In this document: positions 33,815 through 42,133 of the stretch, in pieces | Numbering within the stretch: position 1 is the stretch's first letter | Layout: each line of letters begins with the position of its first letter | From: Acetobacterium bakii | Lineage (GTDB): Bacteria; Bacillota; Clostridia; Eubacteriales; Eubacteriaceae | Direction of reading: 5' to 3' | Length of the DNA stretch: 64,000 nucleotides | NCBI RefSeq assembly: GCF_001263355.1 | Contig: NZ_LGYO01000022.1 | Coordinates: 156,283-220,282, forward strand | Position numbers and translations under genes: made by a program | Notes under the pieces: model-generated | What the model saw: the letters and a program-made list of their open reading frames with translations, nothing else | Databases searched by the model: none | Told to the model about the DNA's origin: nothing

Positions 33815-34027
33815 TTTTTCCTCGATTTCTATTGAGATAGCAAGCTTGTGCGTGCAATGGGAACGATATGCATCTATATAGGTTTGATTTTAGCAGAAAA
33901 TGAAGAAAAAGTGTGAACTATTTTTACAATATGCAGCAATTATTTATACATAATCTATAGGAATATGCGAAGCTCACGGCAGTTTCACAATTACCTAATA
34001 CATAATTTATTGAAGGAGAACCACACC

Positions 34028-34945
34028 ATGGATATCATCGTTGTCATCAGTCAGATGCTGGAGCTTTTTCTAATTCTGGGCTTAGGCTATATTTCCGTCA
34101 GAACAAAGGTTGTCGATCAGAAATTCGGCACACAGCTTTCTCGTTTTATCCTAAATATTACCTTGCCTTGTTTAATGATCGCATCTGTTGCGGCCATGCC
34201 CAATGATACCGACAAAAAAGATATTATGTTGATGTTTTTAATTTCCATTTTATTTTATGTTATTATGCCTTTTGTTGCCTATTTTATCACCAGAATACTA
34301 AGAGTTAAAAAAGAAGAACGCAAGCTTTACATGTATATGACCATCTGGTCAAACGTAGGGTTTATGGGCTTTCCGGTGATTGCATCGATTTTTGGTGAGG
34401 GTGCTATCTTTTATGCCACGATTTTTAATCTTATCTTTAACGTGAGCAATTTTACTCTTGGAATCATGCTCATGTCAAAGGAAGGGAAAAATGCTTTGAA
34501 TTTAAAAATGTTTCTGTCTCCTGGGATCATTGCATCTTTAGTGGCTGTCGCCATGTTTGCTTTGGATATCAGGCTTCCGGATATTTTGAATAATACGTTG
34601 AAAACCGTTGGAAATACCACCACACCTTTGGCCATGATTGTCATTGGGATTGCCCTTGGGGGTATTTCAATCAAAAGCGTATTTACCGAGCTTCGGCTTT
34701 ATCCTTATGTGATTATTAAACAGATCCTGTTACCCATTGGAGCATGGCTGATTCTTAAGAATATCATTGCAAGTCCTTATATATTGGGAATCGTTATTAT
34801 TATCATAGCCATGCCGGTAGCCACATCGACAGTGCTCTTTGCCAATAGATATGACAATAATATCGGTCTTGCCACTAAAGGCGTATTTATCACCACCTTG
34901 GCATCGGTTGTCACCATCCCGCTCATCAGTTATCTGATATTATAA
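34028..34945 (+). CDS. Auxin efflux carrier (AEC)-family transporter
   Basis: This is a membrane carrier of about 305 residues with roughly ten membrane segments and the AEC pattern (SRFILNITLPCLMIASV near the start and PVATSTVLFANRYDNN near the end). Bacterial members carry malate, malonate or other organic acids. The ATG at 34028 has AAGGAGA nine nt upstream and fits the first helix; the frame is open from 33965 but that part has no ribosome binding site. It stands alone. Confidence 0.87.
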   Translation: MDIIVVISQMLELFLILGLGYISVRTKVVDQKFGTQLSRFILNITLPCLMIASVAAMPNDTDKKDIMLMFLISILFYVIMPFVAYFITRILRVKKEERKLYMYMTIWSNVGFMGFPVIASIFGEGAIFYATIFNLIFNVSNFTLGIMLMSKEGKNALNLKMFLSPGIIASLVAVAMFALDIRLPDILNNTLKTVGNTTTPLAMIVIGIALGGISIKSVFTELRLYPYVIIKQILLPIGAWLILKNIIASPYILGIVIIIIAMPVATSTVLFANRYDNNIGLATKGVFITTLASVVTIPLISYLIL

Positions 34946-35031
34946 GAAAGAATTAGAAAAAGAAGATGTTGTGCAATAAATACTGCTTAAGCCAATTAAT
35001 AGTAGAATACAGTGCATGAAAAAAGTTTTGT

Positions 35032-35060
35032 TTGACTTTTTGCCAGAAAAAATATATTAT
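35032..35060 (+). promoter_or_regulatory. Promoter of the riboswitch transcript
   Basis: TTGACT (35032-35037), a 17-bp spacer and TATTAT (35055-35060) lie just ahead of the c-di-GMP aptamer, placing the start near 35067. Confidence 0.6.
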
Positions 35061-35087
35061 TATCATAATAGAATAGAAATTATAGAG

Positions 35088-35168
35088 AAAAGCAAAACAA
35101 GTGAAAGTTTGTGACGCAACACTATAGGGTCTAAGTCGTTTGGTTTATGATAAGACAGCCAGTTACCA
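35088..35168 (+). ncRNA. Cyclic-di-GMP-I (GEMM) riboswitch
   Basis: The class I c-di-GMP aptamer is recognisable: AGCAAAAC, a GTGAAAGT tetraloop hairpin, the hallmark TGACGCAA, then GGGTCTAAG, a second hairpin, and the closing AGCCAGTTACC. The order and the conserved GACGCAA, CTAA and GTTACC elements match the family. The closing strand abuts a terminator hairpin (35166-35192), so ligand binding should switch read-through into the zinc-ribbon gene at 35279. The direction of the switch is not certain. Confidence 0.85.
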
Positions 35169-35192
35169 CACTAATTTAGTGTGGCTTTTTTT
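35166..35192 (+). terminator. Riboswitch expression-platform terminator
   Basis: CCACACTA and TAGTGTGG with a 3-nt loop are followed by seven Ts. The first bases overlap the 3' strand of the aptamer, as needed for a switch. Confidence 0.85.
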
Positions 35193-35278
35193 GTATAAAT
35201 TTGTATCATCAAACAGAATTATTCATTGCAGAAATCGTTGAGCTTAAGTATCCTATTAAGATTAAGGAGGCATATGTT

Positions 35279-36214
35279 ATGTCATTTGTACCAGCCAAAT
35301 GTCCATCTTGCAATGGGGAAATTCAACTTGATGATCAACGCGAGACTAGTTTTTGTTCGTATTGCGGTGCGAAGATTTTGTTTAAAGAGGTCATTCAGAA
35401 TATCGAAGTCTCTAAAAGCGAGGTGATTAATCACAATGGGTCAATCGAAAAACTGCTTCAAAATGCTGAGGTGTTTTATAGGCGCGGTGATTATAGCAAG
35501 GAAATAGAAATTTTAAAAAAAATGACACTGGATTACCCTGAAGATTACCATTCCTGGATGAGATTAGCCCTGAAAGATATTGAGGGATACAAAGGAAGTC
35601 CGCTTACTGAAAATTACATAAATGAAGATGGTGTGTTCGTAAGCTATTTTGGCCAATGTTATCTGCCAAGCACTGATGATTGCATTTCTGATTACTTCAA
35701 ACTTTTGGCTAAGGAAAGTATTAAATATACTCTTATGTTGGCACCGGAAAAAGAAGTCATGGAAATAAAACAAAAATTAAAAGAGTTGGGGGAATCGCTG
35801 CTCTCATACTTGATAGCTGAAAAAAATGCCCTGAAAAGATCCAATAGATACTTTCAGGAATCGATTAATGTCCGGGAAAGAGCTAGAGCAGTCTTTAAAA
35901 TCCAAAGAAAAGAGCCCACTCGAAGCTTTTTATTTAAAAAAAAGGTGGATGCCTCTCATTATGATCTTTGGAGGAAATGTTTAGCAAAGGAATTGGAAGG
36001 CTCCAATATCAATCGAGAAATTTACGATTCATATTGGATATATCCCGAAGGGTATCAATATCCGGAGTGGCGAGATCATGGTTACTATGGCGAATTTTAT
36101 AAAATGTATTTTAGAGATTACAATTCTAACTATTGCTCGATTGATGTTGGCATAAAAAGGAATGAAGATAATTTTATTGCTATTTCGAATCTGATTAGAG
36201 CCTGTGATGAATGA
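35279..36214 (+). CDS. Zinc-ribbon protein controlled by c-di-GMP
   Basis: This 311-residue protein starts with a zinc ribbon (CPSCNGEIQ...FCSYCGAK) followed by a helical region with one tetratricopeptide-like stretch (AEVFYRRGDYSKEIEILKKM). The rest is not recognised. ATG 35279 has AAGGAGG eight nt upstream; the frame extends to 35201 without a ribosome binding site. It is the only gene downstream of the riboswitch, so it probably acts in a surface, motility or attachment response, but nothing in its sequence proves that. Confidence 0.72.
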   Translation: MSFVPAKCPSCNGEIQLDDQRETSFCSYCGAKILFKEVIQNIEVSKSEVINHNGSIEKLLQNAEVFYRRGDYSKEIEILKKMTLDYPEDYHSWMRLALKDIEGYKGSPLTENYINEDGVFVSYFGQCYLPSTDDCISDYFKLLAKESIKYTLMLAPEKEVMEIKQKLKELGESLLSYLIAEKNALKRSNRYFQESINVRERARAVFKIQRKEPTRSFLFKKKVDASHYDLWRKCLAKELEGSNINREIYDSYWIYPEGYQYPEWRDHGYYGEFYKMYFRDYNSNYCSIDVGIKRNEDNFIAISNLIRACDE

Positions 36215-36247
36215 AGCACTAACCATCCTTGAAAATGACTGTTTAAC

Positions 36248-36283
36248 AAAACCTTATACGTCAAGTAATAAGGTTTTTTTTTT
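36248..36283 (+). terminator. Terminator after the zinc-ribbon gene
   Basis: AAAACCTTAT and ATAAGGTTTT with a 10-nt loop are followed by a T-run. Confidence 0.8.
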
Positions 36284-36431
36284 GAAAAATACAAGAATTG
36301 ATTAGGAATCATATGTTAAATTATTAAAGAAGATCGGAAATCATGATATTAATAAAAATAAATATTGCATACCATAAGTGGCTAGGTGATAATATTAGAT
36401 AATAAAAAATGATAGATAGAGGTTAGTTGCC

Positions 36432-37250
36432 TTGAAAACAAAAGGTTTAGCACTTAGTTTAGTTATTCTGACACTTGCTTTTTTGCTTTTTTCTTCCAAT
36501 GGGGCCGGGTTAAGAAGCGACCTGGCCCTTCAGGTTCAAGGATATGGATTTAAAGATAAAAGTGTTTTTAATCAGGTTGGTTTAGAATTTTTTATTCCGA
36601 CGGGGAAAGGGTACAGTAAATCTGGTTGGACCAACAATGTAAAACTCTATCATCCGGGCAATAACTTTCCCCATGATCAAGGCAACGGTAATATGAGTAT
36701 TCTTTATAATTTCGGTCATTTTGAAGAAGGACGTTCCACTTTCTATGATCCTAATTCCGAATACTTTAATGCCCATTATGGAGTTTATGCCATTCATCTG
36801 AATGACAGTATTTTTGGTTGGAAAAATGGGGCATTGGACGAAGCTGCAGTTACGAAGATTATCGCCTTTGATCAATTGGAACTCGTTATGGCATCCCTAG
36901 GTTGTCCGGCTTCACGGCGACATTTTGATTATCAAATAACGGATGTAAAAGAAGGGCATGCGATGGCGGGATTTTCCGATTGGATATTGATCAATGCAGT
37001 GATCAATACTAATTCGCCGTTGCATCACAAAACCCAAAACCGTTTAGGGTATGTGCAGTATGGGGAACCGCTTAAAAATTATCAGGGAGAGGATTTCCCT
37101 ATAGTAGAGATGCAGGGACGGATTTATCTGCGCTATGACGAAGTACACAAGGTAACGGTTATTTATTTTGTCATCGGAAAGACACTGGAATTCATAGAGA
37201 AAACCAGTAATGATTATTTAATACCCATTGAATGGAATGATGTTAATTGA
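36432..37250 (+). CDS. Secreted hypothetical protein
   Basis: This 272-residue protein begins with a signal peptide (KGLALSLVILTLAFLLFSSNGAG) and has no other membrane segment, so it should be exported. I recognise no domain. It is rich in Asn, Tyr and His, for example KLYHPGNNFPHDQGNGN. The TTG start has GAGG ten nt upstream. It is followed after 28 nt by DAHP synthase, but the two need not be functionally linked. Confidence 0.65.
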   Translation: MKTKGLALSLVILTLAFLLFSSNGAGLRSDLALQVQGYGFKDKSVFNQVGLEFFIPTGKGYSKSGWTNNVKLYHPGNNFPHDQGNGNMSILYNFGHFEEGRSTFYDPNSEYFNAHYGVYAIHLNDSIFGWKNGALDEAAVTKIIAFDQLELVMASLGCPASRRHFDYQITDVKEGHAMAGFSDWILINAVINTNSPLHHKTQNRLGYVQYGEPLKNYQGEDFPIVEMQGRIYLRYDEVHKVTVIYFVIGKTLEFIEKTSNDYLIPIEWNDVN

Positions 37251-37278
37251 AATAATAAAAGAAATAAGGGAGTGACCT

Positions 37279-38307
37279 ATGAGTTTTGAATTAATACAAG
37301 AGATACCATCACCAAGTGAAATATTTAAGCTGATGCCTCTGTCTGAAGCAGGCAGAAAAATAAAGGCTGAACGTGACAGAATTATAAGAAATGTTTTTGA
37401 AGGCAAAGATGATCGATTTATTTTGATTATCGGACCCTGCTCAGCGGATAACGAAATAGCTGTGATTGACTATCTCAGCCGTTTAAGTAAGCTCCAAAAG
37501 GAAGTTGAAGATAAAATCATTATTATTCCCAGGATCTACACTAATAAGCCGAGAACTACCGGTGAAGGTTATAAAGGGATGCTGCACCAGCCGGATGCAA
37601 ATAAAAAGGCGAACATGGTCGAAGGCATCAAAGCCATTCGGCAGCTTCACATTCGCGCCATTGAAGAAACCGGCTTGTCCTGTGCGGATGAAATGCTTTA
37701 TCCGGAAAATTATGCTTACCTGGAAGACTTGCTGAGTTACGTAGCCATTGGAGCACGATCGGTGGAAAACCAAAAACATCGCTTAACCGTCAGCGGTCTG
37801 GAAGTTCCCACCGGCATGAAAAACCCTACCAGCGGGGATATCACCGTGATGCTCAATTCCATTCGGGCGGCACAGGTGGGTCATACTTTTATTTACCGGG
37901 GCTGGGAAGTAAAAACAACCGGCAATCCTTTGACTCATGCCATTTTGCGAGGTTATGTGGATCAGTATGGCCGTAATTTTCCGAACTACCATTACGAGGA
38001 TATCAAACATTTAATTAAAATGTATGAGGCCCGTGATTTTGATAACCCCGGGATTATCATTGATCTCAACCATGCTAATTCAAATAAACATTTTGAGGAA
38101 CAGCCGCGAATTGCCAGAGAAGTGGTCCGGAATCGTCACTATGATCCGGATCTAAAAAAATATATTAAAGGCCTGATGATTGAAAGTTATATTGAAGAAG
38201 GCTGCCAGGCGGTTGACGGGGGAATCTATGGGAAATCCATTACTGATCCTTGTTTAGGATGGAAGGCTTCAGAAGCATTAATTAGAGTAATTGCTCAAAA
38301 AGTATAA
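37279..38307 (+). CDS. aroF: 3-deoxy-7-phosphoheptulonate (DAHP) synthase
   Basis: This enzyme condenses phosphoenolpyruvate and erythrose-4-phosphate in the first step of the shikimate pathway. At 342 residues it has the class I AroFGH length. Motifs are LIIGPCSADNE, PRTTGEGYKGML (PEP site), GARSVENQKHR, and DLNHANSNK. No regulatory chorismate mutase domain is fused. A good ribosome binding site (AAGGGAG) is present. No other aromatic gene is nearby. The symbol is a best guess among aroF/G/H. Confidence 0.9.
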   Translation: MSFELIQEIPSPSEIFKLMPLSEAGRKIKAERDRIIRNVFEGKDDRFILIIGPCSADNEIAVIDYLSRLSKLQKEVEDKIIIIPRIYTNKPRTTGEGYKGMLHQPDANKKANMVEGIKAIRQLHIRAIEETGLSCADEMLYPENYAYLEDLLSYVAIGARSVENQKHRLTVSGLEVPTGMKNPTSGDITVMLNSIRAAQVGHTFIYRGWEVKTTGNPLTHAILRGYVDQYGRNFPNYHYEDIKHLIKMYEARDFDNPGIIIDLNHANSNKHFEEQPRIAREVVRNRHYDPDLKKYIKGLMIESYIEEGCQAVDGGIYGKSITDPCLGWKASEALIRVIAQKV

Positions 38308-38312
38308 ACAAA

Positions 38313-38349
38313 GACCGCCACCGAATGCTGTTATTCGTGGCGGCTTTTA
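38313..38349 (+). terminator. Terminator after DAHP synthase
   Basis: CCGCCACCGAAT pairs with ATTCGTGGCGG (one bulged C), followed by TTTTATTTT. The sixA-like gene begins 25 nt later, possibly by read-through. Confidence 0.75.
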
Positions 38350-38373
38350 TTTTAGAAAGGAAGAGGTAAAAAG

Positions 38374-38868
38374 ATGGAATTATTACTGGTAAGACATGGC
38401 ACGGCGGAAGAAAAAAGTACTAAAAAACCTGATCGCGAGCGAAGGCTGACGCCAGCGGGAATCCTCCAGTTAGAACAGGATATGCCTTATCTGGCTGACT
38501 ATCTTAAGGGCAAGAAAAAAGTGAACCTTTGGTCCAGCGGCATGGACCGAGCTATTGAGACCGCTTTGATTATTAAAGAGCTGGGTGAAATACCTGACAT
38601 TGAATATTTTGATTTTATTGAAACCGGTGACTTTTATGAGCTCGAACAGAGTATCAAAAAAATGGATACAGACAGTACCATTATAATTGTGGGGCATGAG
38701 CCCCATCTTTCGCAATGGTCTTATCTGCTTAGCAGAAAATATCTTGATCTTAAGAAAGGCAGTGTCGTTGTCTTTGAAATTTACCAAACGGAGAAATTAG
38801 CGGGTGAAATACTGTGGAGTGCAAAACCAGGTAAATACAAGGACATTTTAATAGATTCAAAGAAATAG
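38374..38868 (+). CDS. SixA-like phosphohistidine phosphatase
   Basis: This 164-residue enzyme is in the histidine phosphatase superfamily. LLVRHGTAEE carries the catalytic R7-H8-G9, and VGHEPHLSQW carries the second His. Its length fits the SixA group, which removes phosphate from phosphohistidine in phosphorelay or PTS proteins. AGAAAGGAAGAGG precedes the ATG. It converges on acetate kinase with a 7-nt gap and no visible terminator. Confidence 0.85.
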   Translation: MELLLVRHGTAEEKSTKKPDRERRLTPAGILQLEQDMPYLADYLKGKKKVNLWSSGMDRAIETALIIKELGEIPDIEYFDFIETGDFYELEQSIKKMDTDSTIIIVGHEPHLSQWSYLLSRKYLDLKKGSVVVFEIYQTEKLAGEILWSAKPGKYKDILIDSKK

Positions 38869-38875
38869 AAAACGT

Positions 38876-40087
38876 TTAATTTTTATTTGGGTTCTTGAAG
38901 ATCAGTTCATAGGTGTCTTCGGCGATAATCATTTCTTCATTGGCGCTGACAACAATAACCTTAACCGGCGAAGCAGCACAGCTGATGATGCCTTCTCCGG
39001 TTAAGGTTTTATTTTTTTGATTATCCAGGTTAATACCCATGTACTCCAGACCATTACAGACTTTTTCCCGGATGTACCAGGCATTTTCACCGACGCCGCC
39101 GGAAAAAAGAAGTACATCAAGGCCTTTCATTTCCGCAGCATAGGCGCCAATATATTTTCTGAACCGATGACACACTGTTTCAATGGTATCCGCAGCGCGC
39201 TGGCTGCCCTTTTGCGAGGCTTCATAAATTTCTTCCATATCATTGCTGAGTCCGGATAAACCAAGCCAGCCGCTTTTTTTATTGATTAGCGTATCCGCCT
39301 CGTTTATGGACAGATTTTCTTTCTTCATGAGATATAACAATGCCGCAGCATCCATATCCCCGGCCCGAGTGGATTGGATCAATCCTTCATGGGGGGTGAA
39401 CCCGGTGCTGACATCAATTGATTTTCCATAGAGAACCGCGTTGGCGGTGGTTCCGCTGCCTAGCATCATGTTCATAATCCGGTACTTTTCGTAACTTTCA
39501 GAAAGGAACGGCGCAGCCTGTTTGATCATACTCCGAAAAGCAATACCGTGGAAGCCATACCGTCTGATTTTGTGTTTCTCCGCGAGTTCCAGAGGAAGTC
39601 CATATAAATAGGCATGCCTTGGCAAGCTCATGTGAAAGCCATTGTCAAAGGCTGCAATTTGCGCTGCATGGGGTAATAACTTTTCACAGGTATAAATTCC
39701 CGACAAATGATGGGGGTTGTGAAGCGGGGCCAGGTCCTTGATGCTTTCGATATAATCAATGACCTCCTTTGTGATTATGGTGGACACATTATGTTTTTGG
39801 CCACCCTGTACGATCCGATGGCCGATGGCTTGGATATCGGCCAGTGAAAACCCCAGGAATGCCTCTTTGGATTTCAGGGTATTTAAAATATGATTGATGG
39901 CGTCTTCGTGGTCTTCGATGGCCAGTGTTTTTCTAATAGGTTCATTGTTTTTGATTTCAAATTTAAACTTAGCGTCCGGATATCCGATTTTTCCGATGGA
40001 ACCCCTGACCAGAACCTCATAGTTCGGCATTTTACAGATTTGAAACTTTACCGATGAACTTCCGCAGTTTAATACCAGAATATACAT
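38876..40087 (-). CDS. ackA: Acetate kinase
   Basis: Acetate kinase makes ATP from acetyl phosphate and is the energy-yielding step of acetogenesis. Motifs include LVLNCGSSSVKF at the N-terminus, GHRIVQGG, AFDNGFHMSLP, RYGFHGIAF and LLFSGGVGENA. ATG 40087 is preceded by GGAGGT at ideal spacing and gives 403 residues; the frame is open to 40117. No phosphotransacetylase gene is adjacent in this window. Confidence 0.94.
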   Translation of the reverse strand: MYILVLNCGSSSVKFQICKMPNYEVLVRGSIGKIGYPDAKFKFEIKNNEPIRKTLAIEDHEDAINHILNTLKSKEAFLGFSLADIQAIGHRIVQGGQKHNVSTIITKEVIDYIESIKDLAPLHNPHHLSGIYTCEKLLPHAAQIAAFDNGFHMSLPRHAYLYGLPLELAEKHKIRRYGFHGIAFRSMIKQAAPFLSESYEKYRIMNMMLGSGTTANAVLYGKSIDVSTGFTPHEGLIQSTRAGDMDAAALLYLMKKENLSINEADTLINKKSGWLGLSGLSNDMEEIYEASQKGSQRAADTIETVCHRFRKYIGAYAAEMKGLDVLLFSGGVGENAWYIREKVCNGLEYMGINLDNQKNKTLTGEGIISCAASPVKVIVVSANEEMIIAEDTYELIFKNPNKN

Positions 40088-40306
40088 TGCATTTACCTCC
40101 AAAATTAAATTGCTCATATTTTTTGAACTAAATGGGCCTTAATCTTGTTTAATTGCATACCCATATTTATTTGTGATAACAGTGACTTGCTGAATTATGT
40201 TATAAACACTTTGATTATTCAATCGGATTATAATATAATTGGTTGCATAGATATTTGCAGAAGAAAATCCTATTAAATTGAACAGAAAGATATAAAGGGG
40301 GCATAT

Positions 40307-41926
40307 TTGGAAGTCAAAAAGTTTTTTACCCTTAGTTTAGAGAGTATTGATGGTGCCAATGAATTTGTACGGGAGTTGCTGCTTAAGTATAATTGTTCGA
40401 AAATGGACAGCGTTCGGGCCCAGCTCTTTGTGGAAGAGACAATTGTCCACTGGCAGAAAGGGGCTCAGGAAAATGAGACCTTTGAAATATCCATGGGCAA
40501 GCGGTTTAAAACGATTACCCTGTCTTTAAACTACTGGGGCGATCAATCGAATCCGCTGGCTCTGCCTGAAGAAGTGGATGACCCGGAATTCAATCTCATT
40601 GGGCAGAATATTTTAATCGGGCTATCCTCGGTTACCTATTCTTATGAAAATGGCCGGAACAATGTGTCATATACCTTAAAAGTAAAATCCACCAATCCGG
40701 CGCTGACAACGGCCATTGCCCTTATTGCCGGGATTGTCTGCGGTCTGGCGCTGCTTTATTTTTCCCCGTCCACCGGACTTTGGATTGCCGCTACCATCCT
40801 GACGCCGCTAAGCGGTACTTTCTTTGGATTTCTAAACGCGATGGTGGTGCCGGTACTGTTTCTTTCCGCCATCGGCAGTATTTTCAACATGGATAATGTC
40901 GCGCAGATGAAGCGCATCTTTCGGAGCCTGCTGAGCTGGTCGCTGGGAATCATTCTGCTGGCTTCGGCAATTTCGCTTTTAGCAGCCCAGCTATTTTTCA
41001 TCAATGAGGGGTCTGCTTCTTCAGGAGGGAACTCCGGTGACCTATGGGGCCAGATCGGAACAATGGTGTTTGGGATCATCCCCACCAATATTCTCCAGCC
41101 CTTTTTAGATGGCAATACTCTGCAAATTATGTTTCTTGCCATTGTTGGCGGGGTTGTGATGCTGACATTAAAAGGACGCTTTCCCTTTATAACCAAAATA
41201 ATAACAGAAGGTAATTTGATTTTCACAACCATCCTCGATGCGGTTTGCACTATGATGCCCTGGGTTGTGTTTATCAGTATTTTGAATATGATGGTATCCG
41301 GCAATGGTGGGGCTCTATTGGGAGCAATCGGTTTGATTGCAATGATTATTGTGTCTTTCTTTGCTATCGTGGTGATTATGTTGATCAGTGTGGCATTGGT
41401 TGAAAAGATGAATCCCATTACCTATTTAAAATCCGCCGGGTCATTTTTACTCATCGCCTTGTCCACAGCCAGCTCAAGCGCCACCTTTGCAAGTCATACC
41501 TTGACCGCGAGTATCAAACAGGGGATCCGGGATTATGTGATTAATTTTTCAATTCCGGTGGGTGTTCTCTTTAATAAGCAGTTTTCAATCCCCTTATTGC
41601 TGCTAACCTCTCTGTTTGTGGGTCGATTTTATGGAATTGCCTTTACCATGGGGGAAATTGTTCCGGTGGTCGTCCTCTGCATGATTTTATCTGTTGCAGT
41701 TCCGCCCTCGCCGGGAATGGGTCCCTTTCTCTTTACCATTGTTTTTAACCTTCTGGGTATCCCCCTGGAAGGGCTGGCCCTTGCGGTGACCATTGATATC
41801 TTTATGGATTATCCGATGACTTTTGGTCATGTGATGACCACAAACATTGGTATGCTGCACACCGAACACATGCTGCGCGTTAAAGAAAATAAGGTTGATT
41901 TAAAAAAGTCGCTATCATCGAGATAG
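40307..41926 (+). CDS. Dicarboxylate/amino-acid:cation symporter with extra N-terminal domain
   Basis: The C-terminal 400 residues form a DAACS/SDF-type symporter, including SFLLIALSTASSSATFASHTL (serine-rich hairpin) and VPPSPGMGPFLF; it imports glutamate, aspartate or C4-dicarboxylates. The first 130 or so residues are soluble and not part of the family. VRAQLFVEETIVHWQKG recalls the N-box region of RsbW/histidine-kinase-like ATPases, but the canonical Asn is absent and I am unsure. The TTG start has AAAGGGGG upstream. At 539 residues it is about 120 longer than usual. Confidence 0.83.
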   Translation: MEVKKFFTLSLESIDGANEFVRELLLKYNCSKMDSVRAQLFVEETIVHWQKGAQENETFEISMGKRFKTITLSLNYWGDQSNPLALPEEVDDPEFNLIGQNILIGLSSVTYSYENGRNNVSYTLKVKSTNPALTTAIALIAGIVCGLALLYFSPSTGLWIAATILTPLSGTFFGFLNAMVVPVLFLSAIGSIFNMDNVAQMKRIFRSLLSWSLGIILLASAISLLAAQLFFINEGSASSGGNSGDLWGQIGTMVFGIIPTNILQPFLDGNTLQIMFLAIVGGVVMLTLKGRFPFITKIITEGNLIFTTILDAVCTMMPWVVFISILNMMVSGNGGALLGAIGLIAMIIVSFFAIVVIMLISVALVEKMNPITYLKSAGSFLLIALSTASSSATFASHTLTASIKQGIRDYVINFSIPVGVLFNKQFSIPLLLLTSLFVGRFYGIAFTMGEIVPVVVLCMILSVAVPPSPGMGPFLFTIVFNLLGIPLEGLALAVTIDIFMDYPMTFGHVMTTNIGMLHTEHMLRVKENKVDLKKSLSSR

Positions 41927-41967
41927 CAGCTTCAGAGCCTGGACAAAGTAAAAAGTAAGTCATGGGA

Positions 41968-42045
41968 ATCGTAACATCAGTTGTCGGCATCATGGCGAAC
42001 AGGCCATAAGCCTGTACGATCATGCCGCCGACAACGATTTACGAT
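41968..42045. repeat. Long imperfect intergenic hairpin
   Basis: ATCGTAA-catca-GTTGTCGGC (41968-41988) pairs with GCCGACAAC-gat-TTACGAT (42027-42045), with an inner CAGGC/GCCTG stem (42000-42014). It lies between convergent genes just before the terminator. It resembles a REP-like element or a small structured RNA. Confidence 0.55.
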
Positions 42046-42070
42046 CGTCCCCAGGACGGGTTGACAAATT

Positions 42071-42101
42071 AAAGCCGCTATCATCATGATAGCGGCTTTA
42101 A
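42071..42101. terminator. Bidirectional terminator between symporter and gltD
   Basis: AAAGCCGCTATCA and TGATAGCGGCTTT form a perfect 13-bp stem with a 3-nt loop, flanked by T-rich DNA on both sides. A shorter GCTATC/GATAGC hairpin of similar sequence spans the symporter stop (41911-41927). Confidence 0.8.
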
Positions 42102-42133
42102 TCATTGGTGTTTTATGCTGACTAGTGTTTGTT

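Noticed and set aside
40756-41418. 220-residue minus-strand frame inside the symporter
   Set aside because: It is the antisense shadow of hydrophobic codons in the real gene; repeated Ile/Pro/Thr runs are typical of such shadows.
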